A DNA stretch of 64,000 bases from Eukaryota sp. TZLM1-RC. Its lineage: Eukaryota > Metamonada: BaSk clade. The notes under the pieces are model-generated. The model made no database searches. It was not told the origin of the DNA and saw nothing but the letters and a program-made list of their open reading frames with translations. This document shows, piece by piece, positions 56,916 to 64,000 of the stretch. A program made the position numbers and the translations under genes. The DNA is taken from positions 3,727,658 to 3,791,657 of the forward strand of contig JAUPSS010000004.1 in assembly GCA_040285825.1 (NCBI GenBank), read 5' to 3'. Every line of letters begins with the position of its first letter. Within the stretch, counting starts at the first letter, position 1.

Positions 56916-58871
56916 TCATCTTCTCAACAGCGCTTCTGGGCAAATGTATCTTTCCGGCCACAATTCCGCTTTCTTCTTAATTTGAATATTTTTTGCAGCG
57001 GAAATATCTCTGTCATATACTATTTGACACTCAGTACAAATACGCATCTGCCATGAGCCTGCTTGAATATTCTCGGCCATGCAACAACTTGACATTTTGC
57101 TTGTATTAAATTCACTGGTTGACAAGTGCTTCACGTCCTTTTGATAACACAACCATTTTCTGAAAGCCCTTGCTGATCCATATCGATTGACTTTTCGGCA
57201 ATGAGAAGGGAAATTAGCAGAACCCACGGCAAGATAGAGTTTATCAGGATGTCCAGCCAGCCTTTGAAATTTGTTGAGACTCTCTCTGAACCGTCTCTCT
57301 TTTCGTCTGCGGTTATCAAATTTAATTATTTTCCATTTCTGGCGATTACTTTCCAAATACACTTTCCTCCTAACCAAATTCCAATGGTTCAAATATTGGT
57401 TGAAATTTTGAACGGAATATTGGTTGGGAGAGTGTTTACTGGGTGAAGGTTTTGTCATGTATCTTCTGCCAGTTGGACAAGGGATAACTCCACATTGATT
57501 ATCATTTAAGAAGTAACCACATAATCTTGATTGGCCAAGATCAACGCCGATAAGGGGCCTTTCAGGTAAAATTTCGACTGGATGTCTACGTCTTCGACGG
57601 GGCATTTTTTTAGTACCCTTCAACTGTGTTTCTCTGGTTTTGTTGGCATTAGGGTCACTTTTCATTTCATTTTTTGATCTTCTTTTCTTTTTCGGTGGTT
57701 CATCCAGCTCATCTGTGTTTTCTGAGTCATTATTTTTACCTTCAAAGGTCAAAAGCAGTTCATTACCATTAGTTTTCAATAAAATTTTGTTAAATCTATT
57801 TTTCAAACTTTTTCTGTTGATATTGAATTTTTGGTAAGGACATTGTTTGAATACTCGTTTCAGACATGTATTTTTGATAAACTTTGTTTTGGAAGATGAT
57901 CCTTCAATAATTGGAAATTTTTTTCACAGAGTGGAAAATTTGTGAAGGTACCTCAATAAATTTAGAACCTTTATGAGAAGCTAAAGGTATTATTCTAAAT
58001 TTCTTCCAGCAATGCATATGAGAAAAGAAAGTGAGTAAGTATTGTGAAATTTTAAGATTGAAGAGAAAAAGCTCACTAATTTCCTTTGATGAAAAAGTGA
58101 TTTTATCATGTGAGGACAGTAGGGAGGCAGTGGTAGGAAATCTTTGAAAGAGATTCAAGATAAACCTACATGCATTCAATAAAAAAAATCTTTCTCTTGA
58201 ATTATTCAAATTGAAATTGATGAGGTATTCAAGAACAGAATCAACTACTACTTCCTCGGGTTGGGCTAGTAGTTCATCTGGCAAAAGTGAAAGAATATTA
58301 TTTGCAAAGACATTTGTTTTATTCAGGGCTCTACAATGAGCACGAATAAAGTTTTTGTCCAGGATTGACAAATTTTGGGTAAACATGTCTTAACGTTGGA
58401 GGCCAATTGACGAGCACGACAGGCAAGATAAGAAGAGAGCCCTTTTCTATTGATAAAATTACAGTTCTGGGACTGCAGCCAATCATTGAGGAAAAGATTG
58501 AATGAATTTCTGTAAGGCACTAAAGAATTTTCCCACACAGAAACAAGAGACCTGTCTTGTGGGCATTCAGGAAGAAATCCATTGTAAAAGATATGGAGTA
58601 ATTGGCGTTGGCCTTTAGATGTGGAAGGCTTTGGAAAAGAACCAGTGGTGATGACGGTCATAAACAGATACCATACATCCTGTTCCACTAAAGCTCTTGA
58701 TGCCAACGGAAAATTTAGAAGAAAAGATTGAAGTAATAAAGACGCTTCATGACAAATCTCGGTGACCACAGGAAGGTCAGTCCGAATTTGTTGCACCGCT
58801 GCAGGGGTCAGCAGCGAGTTAAGTGCACAAGACCGAGTGAATACACGTGATACAGAGGGGGTGTCTGTCAT
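56916..58871 (-). pseudogene. Fanzor-like (TnpB-related) RNA-guided nuclease, best copy, two frameshifts
   Basis: Three frames in order give a protein of about 650 residues: 58871-58390, 58386-57904 and about 57895-56916. Start: ATG 58871, MTDTPSVSRVF. The N-terminal helical part ends in RQLASNVKT / MFTQNLSILDKNF; the second frame holds KFRIIPLASHKG, then LLKTNGNELLLTFEGK. A basic patch (PKKKRRSK, PRRRRRHP) could be a nuclear signal. RuvC-I is PLIGVDLGQSRLCGYF (Asp 57540-57542), then LYLAVGSANF, the alternative catalytic Glu in TSEFNTSKMSSCC (57111-57113), the second zinc pair ICTEC, and RuvC-III VYDRDISAAKNI (Asp 57006-57008). One break lies near 58385, the other in an A-run near 57917. Fanzors are eukaryotic nucleases guided by an RNA from their own locus. 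Confidence 0.75.
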
Positions 58872-59127
58872 GTAGTGAGAATAAACAGCTCATCTATCAA
58901 ATTTTACACTTGTCACCCCATTTTCAACTTCTGGTTGCCTGTTCTGGGAGGTTTTTAACCCTCAACTTGGTTTTGGGAGGTTTTCACTATTCCCACACTT
59001 TCCCACACTTTCCATTTACTTTGTAAGAATTCTCCAACTGAGTAGTTCAGCATCTCAGTTCATTTTATCCACGTCCTCCATTAATCTCAACAGGTTACCA
59101 CTGTTTGACGTTTTGTGTTATTAGCCG
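58872..59127. promoter_or_regulatory. divergent upstream region of the Fanzor-like gene
   Basis: Between two start codons on opposite strands. It contains a partly repeated block (ctgggaggtttttaac and ttgggaggttttcac) and a run of three tttcccacac-type words (58985-59015). Direct promoter evidence is lacking. Confidence 0.35.
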
Positions 59128-59319
59128 ATGTCTAAACTCAATTCTTTACAAACCAAGGTGATTCAGCTTAAACACACAATCACTACTTATCAAAACTACT
59201 GCAAATCACATAATCTTCCTCTTCCACAAGTAAGTGATGTATTTTTCGCTCCAGACACACTCCAGAAGGTTTCAAATGCGTTCTCAAGTGCCAATACAGT
59301 GTCATCTGTTGGCTCATGA
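59128..59319 (+). CDS. short coiled-coil-like ORF
   Basis: 63 codons, MSKLNSLQTKVIQLKHTITT, with Leu/Ile spacing suggesting a short coil, then SHNLPLPQVSDVFFAPD. A longer minus-strand frame overlaps it (59600-59196), so the coding strand is not certain. Divergent from the Fanzor-like gene. Confidence 0.3.
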   Translation: MSKLNSLQTKVIQLKHTITTYQNYCKSHNLPLPQVSDVFFAPDTLQKVSNAFSSANTVSSVGS

Positions 59320-59714
59320 CACTTGATTGAAGCAAAAGAATCAACAGTAGTAAAGTCAACAACAACCTGAGAAGAATCCACAAAAGGAGCAATTGGATAA
59401 CCACAACCACTACTTTTTATTACTATTACTTTTTTTGTTCGGTGGTACGATGGTGCGTTTGGTATAACATTGTTTTTGTTTGGTGCGCACTCAATTATAG
59501 CGACATTAGTTTTAAACAATTTGTATTGTCCAATAAAACTTTTGACAGATTTGTTTTTTCCAATAAAAGAATAAAAATAGAACACCAATCCTTCTTCCAA
59601 TCAGATAAATTTAATCAAGTTGACGTCAGAAAAGTGTTCCAATGACTTCTGCAAATCATTATTTTCTGCAAAAGATTACTTTTCCTCAATTGAAGTTAAA
59701 GATTTACCAAATTT
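59320..59714. other. spacer
   Basis: Apart from the overlapping minus-strand frame noted above, nothing is recognised. Confidence 0.3.
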
Positions 59715-59885
59715 TTTGTTTACTCATCTTTTGAACTGTAAACATTTCATTACATTTAGAAGCAAAGTGCATAATAACGTCAGGGACCAAATTTATGTAG
59801 TGTGCAAATCATATCGAGTAGATTCCTTTTTAGAACCGCTGTTATCAAAATTAATTCTTGAAGGAACTAATAAAAGAATACAAAG
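59715..59885 (+). mobile_element. family A fragment beginning at the recurrent break point
   Basis: Open frame FLFTHLLNCKHFITFRSKV .. VCKSYRVDSFLEPLLSKL, beginning at the zinc-motif codons and ending just before the next gene. Confidence 0.75.
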
Positions 59886-59906
59886 TGTTCATGTTTTGTC
59901 TTGCTA

Positions 59907-60953
59907 ATGTCTTACTATGTTCCAGCTCAACCAATGATGATGCCTGTCGTCGCTCAACCCATGATGGTTCAACAACCTCAAACACAAATTGGCTTTGCTG
60001 AAAAACTGAAACAGCAGCAACAGCAACAGAAGAAGAAGGGATGTTGTTACTGCTTTTGTACTCTATTCTGTGTTGTGATCGTCCTATTTGTAGTAGGATT
60101 GGTCTTGAAACTCGGCCAGTGCTCTAATCTGCAATATTCTCGTGATTGGATGATCGATGATGTTTCACAGGGTTTCGATATCCGTTCGATGAAAGGATCC
60201 TTCCAAACTATCATATGTGAGACATGTACCTTGCCAGAACTCTATATCGTCCAGCGTAATTCACGTGACGTGTTCCCAGAACCAAATACCAACACAACTG
60301 ATGAAACTGGAATCTACAAGTTTGCTGCCGATGAAAGTCACTTAAATTGGTTCATGGATTGCTACACCACTGATGTCACACTATACGTTCCTAGCGCTAA
60401 CGTTATGATTCCTTACATCAAAATTGATTATGATATCGGTCTTATACCAGACGAAGACTTTGGTCACAAAGATTCAATCCACATGGATGTCGATCTGGAA
60501 GTCCCCCACTTTGATCTCATTGTCAGAAAGGAATCTGCTTTGATTGAGAAACTCGTAACTCAACGTGTAAGTCTAGATACCACTGTTAAGGCCACCCTTA
60601 CGCTCAAGGACATCAACTCAAATATCAAGAAGGAATGTAAGGTCAAGACCAACTTTGGAACTCAATCCTTAGACGCCACCTTTGCCCCTGGAACCACTGG
60701 TTTCGACATTAAAATGACCTCCGGAACTGGAAATGTCAAATTGACGCTCAACAATCAAACTGAAACTGGTGGTAAGTTGAAGGTTGTACGTGAGCAAAAT
60801 GGTGATGGCAAGCCTTTTGATTTGAATGATGAAACTTTCACAACTCCACATGAAAAAGATTGGGGAGGGCAAGTTGCTGATGAAAACAACGTCTCCATTG
60901 AAGTCAGTAGTCGAATGGAACCTGGTAGAGTTTCAGTTAACTTAAAGGACTGA
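59907..60953 (+). CDS. single-pass membrane protein with large extracytoplasmic domain
   Basis: 348 residues from the ATG at 59907. The first 45 residues are rich in Met, Pro, Gln and Val (PAQPMMMPVVAQPMMVQQP), then a Lys-rich and Cys-rich patch (KKKGCCYCFCTLFC), suitable for palmitoylation, then one transmembrane helix (VVIVLFVVGLVLKL). The remaining 275 residues are beta-strand-like with repeated acidic and Thr-rich segments; no enzyme motif is seen. It resembles LEA2-type or adhesin-like proteins in layout only. Intact, with higher GC content than its flanks. The family A fragment lies 22 bases upstream of the start. Confidence 0.75.
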   Translation: MSYYVPAQPMMMPVVAQPMMVQQPQTQIGFAEKLKQQQQQQKKKGCCYCFCTLFCVVIVLFVVGLVLKLGQCSNLQYSRDWMIDDVSQGFDIRSMKGSFQTIICETCTLPELYIVQRNSRDVFPEPNTNTTDETGIYKFAADESHLNWFMDCYTTDVTLYVPSANVMIPYIKIDYDIGLIPDEDFGHKDSIHMDVDLEVPHFDLIVRKESALIEKLVTQRVSLDTTVKATLTLKDINSNIKKECKVKTNFGTQSLDATFAPGTTGFDIKMTSGTGNVKLTLNNQTETGGKLKVVREQNGDGKPFDLNDETFTTPHEKDWGGQVADENNVSIEVSSRMEPGRVSVNLKD

Positions 60954-61874
60954 GATTCTGTTGTTGTACATATTTCTACTAAAATTTTTGGTTAATAACT
61001 TATTTTTCTCATTTTATTCATTCTTTTAACGCTCTCACATTTTACACATAGTGATACGTCTCAACCGAACAATAGTTTAATTAACTCGGTTCCATGTAAT
61101 TGGATTCAATAATAATAGCCAATCATGACTGGACAAGTGCTGAACTATGATCCTGAAATGACCAAAATCGCTTGCTGTACGATTGAATAGGAATATCGAA
61201 CTTAATCTTAATAAATGGTAGGGCTTGGATCAAAGTTGGAAGTTCTTGTTTTGTCTGTTCTTACCTTGTTATTAGGGCCACGTCTCTGACTCAATTTGCT
61301 CTGTTTTTACATCCCAGAGATGTCTTTAAACTATATCAATTTCTCAAATGAAATTGTTTCGTCTGCTCAGTTCAAAGTTTGATATATTTACCAAAACATC
61401 AATTAATGTGTCAAGTCCTGAACTTTGAAGGTAAATATTAAAAAACAGTGGAGCTGAAAAAACGAATAAAAGTAAAGTCATGTTAAAAATGATCAGTCTG
61501 AATGTAAGTTTAGAACAAGCACATTAAGATAAATATTGTTAGGGGTTAAAAATGTGAATTTTATTCTTGCACAATATGAACAAACCATCACAAAATTGAT
61601 GAAACAGATGCTAGTGTTTCAAATTTTTCCTTGAACAATTGTCGAACGATCAACACTGTATTGTCTGCCCTCAAGTTTTCTTAGAATGCTCCTAAAGTCA
61701 ATAGTTTTACCTTTTAAGACTGGAAATGTACGTCCACTTCTCCAATATGTCCATGTGAGAAATAGATGCAAAATATATTGACCGTGGACTAAAACTTTCA
61801 TTCGCAAAAATGAAAAGAAACTTACATATATTTCAACAATATTCACTGTAAAATTTTTGTTGAACTACCAACAC
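60954..61874. other. 0.9 kb spacer
   Basis: No gene recognised on either strand. A minus-strand frame at 61846-61619 has no motif. Confidence 0.4.
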
Positions 61875-62830
61875 TCAATAAATTAAATCATAACTAATGG
61901 GACTAAATTAAAGGAACCTAGATTTCCTCTGCAAAACCCTGATCTGCATGTTTTTTCGCCATTGCTTCTCTTATTCAATAAAAGAATGGAGGTAATCCCT
62001 TACTTATAAAATATCCATAAGTACCTTTCGTGAGCGCCATAAAAAAATATCAAATCTTTTCATTGTTTCTTTGAACCAAAGTGTCATTTGCAACATTACA
62101 GGAGAAAAAGTCAACAACAGTTTCAGAGTTCTCAATCCAATCACGGTATACATTATTTCTATCATCAGAACCAAAACTATTCAATGACAGTGTTTCCTTC
62201 AGCAGAAGCTCTTTGATACACGAAATTTTTGCAGTTCGTGCCATATTTAAAACAGTGTTTCTAACAGCATCATGTAATGAAGAACAATAAGTTATCAATT
62301 TCGAACAATTCATAATATGGCGCAAAGTGAGCTGTGGTGAATTCGAACAAATACATTTTTCTTTTGATAATAATTGATTAATGGGGATATTCAAATATAA
62401 TCTCATTTTTGTTACAAACGGTTCATTAGTAGCACACAGTTTAAATCTTCGTGGTACAATGGTTTCAAACAGTGAAGAATCTGATGACTTGTTTTCACAA
62501 ACACCCTTTTCCAATAACAATGAGTGAAGATCTTGATTTAAAACAGCCGAGCTGCAAATATTATTATAAAGATAATTTTCATACATTCCAGTCAATCGTT
62601 TCTGTAATGTTTGAAGAGTGTTTTTTAAATTAAAAATTTTTTCCGGAATATTACCATTGAATGATTGGGGAAAGTATCGACTCCATTTTTTATTTCAATT
62701 TTTGAAATTTCTTCATTTAATCCAAAAATAGTAAAACTTGGCGTTATCATTAATAAATCTTCCCAATCGGATAGTCTTTCAGAAAACTCAAAAAATGCAT
62801 TTCTACATCCACTATCAAAGGCAAATGAAG
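61875..62830 (-). mobile_element. family B retrotransposon, 5'-truncated, internal deletion
   Basis: Tail at 61875-61925; end of coding sequence to 62050; then a deletion joins it to 62081. The frame 62595-62050 holds FKLCATNEPFVTKMRLYL, the zinc motif CICSNSPQLTLRHIMNC and the DDRNNVYRDWIENSETVVDF core (first Arg/Gly changed). It continues to about 62830. RT core absent. Confidence 0.8.
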
Positions 62831-62844
62831 TAAGAATAGAAACC

Positions 62845-63243
62845 TTGGGCCAACCTAAAGGTGTTCTTCAATTTAAAGCTAAAGAAAATCATAGAAAATA
62901 TGACAAAGATATTGAAGAAGCTAATGCTGATAGAAATGGACCACTTGTTGTTATTGCATTTCCATTTTCTACAAACGGAAGACTATCAGTAGAAGCAGGG
63001 ACTTCCTTGAATGATTTCCAAAAAATGGTTCAAGAATAAACAACGAAATGTTTTATATCTTTGTATGGCGCTCTCGAATTCAATTTGCCATAATCAATAG
63101 ATTGATTCGGTTTTTCAATCGAATTAGGAAGCTTTAGCTAGACAGCAAGTAGATCAAGATTCTGTAGAGGTAATCTTGGTTCATTGAATTTCGTCCCATT
63201 ACTTATGAGTTTATTTTGTGCAGTGTGGAAGTGCAATAAATAG
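62845..63243 (+). mobile_element. family B 3' end, opposite orientation
   Basis: Starts in the middle of the endonuclease (FKAKENHRKYDKDIEEANAD), runs to the tail ttcgtcccattacttatgag and ends at gcaataaatag. Head-to-head with the preceding B copy. Confidence 0.8.
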
Positions 63244-63384
63244 ACTGTTAGAAAACAATATTCAGAAACAAGTTCATTTTTGTTAAAAAAGCACTTTGCG
63301 CCCTCAATATTAATATTTAGTATTTATAATATTTAATATTTAGTTTTTTTTATTTATTTTATGTAAATATCTTTATTAAATATC
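63244..63384. other. AT-rich spacer
   Basis: Runs of tattta-type words; nothing else. Confidence 0.3.
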
Positions 63385-63800
63385 AGCTCCGTGGCACAAT
63401 AATGACAAATAGTGATGAATATGATGACTGAACACCTCTTTCTAATGCTAATGAATGAAGATCTTGGTCTAAAACAGCCAAACTGCATAAAGGTATAAAA
63501 AGTTCATCTTCATACAATTGTTGTCATTCGTTTTTGTACTGTTTGAAGAGTGTATTTTAGATTCAAATCATTTTTTTCAGGAATGTTACCATTGAATGAT
63601 TGAGAAACACATCACTTCCATTTTTTTCTCATCACTTCTTGAAATTTCCTCAGTTAAAGCAGTACCAATTGAACTTTGCATTGGCTTTAATCAATCTTCC
63701 CAATCTGCAAATGTTTCTGAGAACTCAAATATGACAATTCTACATTCACCAATAAAAGCACATGAAGTAAGAAGAGAGGCTTTAGTCCAGTCTAAAAAAC
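63385..63800 (-). mobile_element. family B relic, connector part
   Basis: Degraded minus-strand match to B between about SSDSSLF and FIGGCRNAIIEFFE (for example 63590-63615 for the CFPQSFNGN motif). Several deletions; no open frame. Confidence 0.6.
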
Positions 63801-64000
63801 CTCATTGTGGATTGAGATAAGGATGATCAGATAGTTGGGACATTTGACACCCTATCAGTTGAGACACAACTTTAGTAAACTATATAATAGAATTCTATAC
63901 CTGTTTTGTGGTTAATTCGCCATTAAAATGTATTAATTACTTATGTAATGTGATGGATCGGTGAAAGATTCCAGGTAACAAAGGAGAAATTAGTTGAGAT
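63801..64000. other. end of window, nothing recognised
   Basis: No gene or repeat noticed. Confidence 0.35.

Noticed and set aside
1-64000. tRNA genes
   Set aside because: I looked for B-box-like ggttcga words with plausible arms and found none convincing; a covariance-model scan would settle this.

Overview
This window reads as nuclear DNA of an AT-rich, gene-sparse unicellular eukaryote. Host genes carry eukaryotic domain sets (an RNA polymerase I A12-type subunit, a membrane-anchored calpain, a GH20 hexosaminidase, an AAAP-type amino-acid transporter). TAA, TAG and TGA all act as stops. The two introns that can be proved by reading frame are only 31 and 32 nt long, GT..AG. I cannot fix the lineage; a free-living protist (for example heterolobosean-like) would fit, but this is inference. 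Family calls rest on motif reading, not on database searches.

Host genes: RPA12-like subunit (811-1146, -), TML/DEK1-type calpain (5419-9933, -), a RING-kinase-ubiquitin-like protein with one frameshift (10998-12430, +), secreted beta-hexosaminidase (14161-15771, +), amino-acid transporter (15847-17237, -, one intron), a Pro/Ser-rich protein (24354-25004, +), an unknown multi-pass membrane protein (30282-33261, -, one intron), a small secreted ORF (33535-33729, +), a Ser/Pro-rich ORF pair (53951-54896, +), and a single-pass membrane protein (59907-60953, +).

The rest is mostly mobile DNA. (1) Non-LTR retrotransposons with a YMDD reverse transcriptase, a zinc motif and a C-terminal restriction-like endonuclease form at least four families, here called A, B, C (with relatives, E) and D. 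B has one near full-length copy (about 17450-20726) and many 5'-truncated copies with the same 3' tail. A forms a striking 6.4-kb array of 805-bp tandem units (35591-42013). (2) Two very small LTR elements (25847-26672 and 34170-43845) share a post-LTR sequence and have exact 5-bp target duplications. (3) Six loci, five of them clearly broken, encode relatives of Fanzor, the eukaryotic TnpB-like RNA-guided nuclease: about 1300-2483 (-), 9975-10103 plus 12846-13393 (+), 20820-21330 (+), 22331-24109 (+), 48837-51427 (-) and 56916-58871 (-). The last is the best preserved and keeps all three predicted RuvC acids. (4) A hAT transposase C-terminus lies at 52140-52373 (-).

The elements are deeply nested: C holds an LTR element, an LTR holds the A array, A copies hold other A or B copies at one recurrent site, and Fanzor genes are split by B or D. 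This layering gives a relative chronology and points to two main themes: a dense Fanzor graveyard, and a retrotransposon that repeatedly breaks at, or inserts into, one site inside its own zinc-motif coding sequence.
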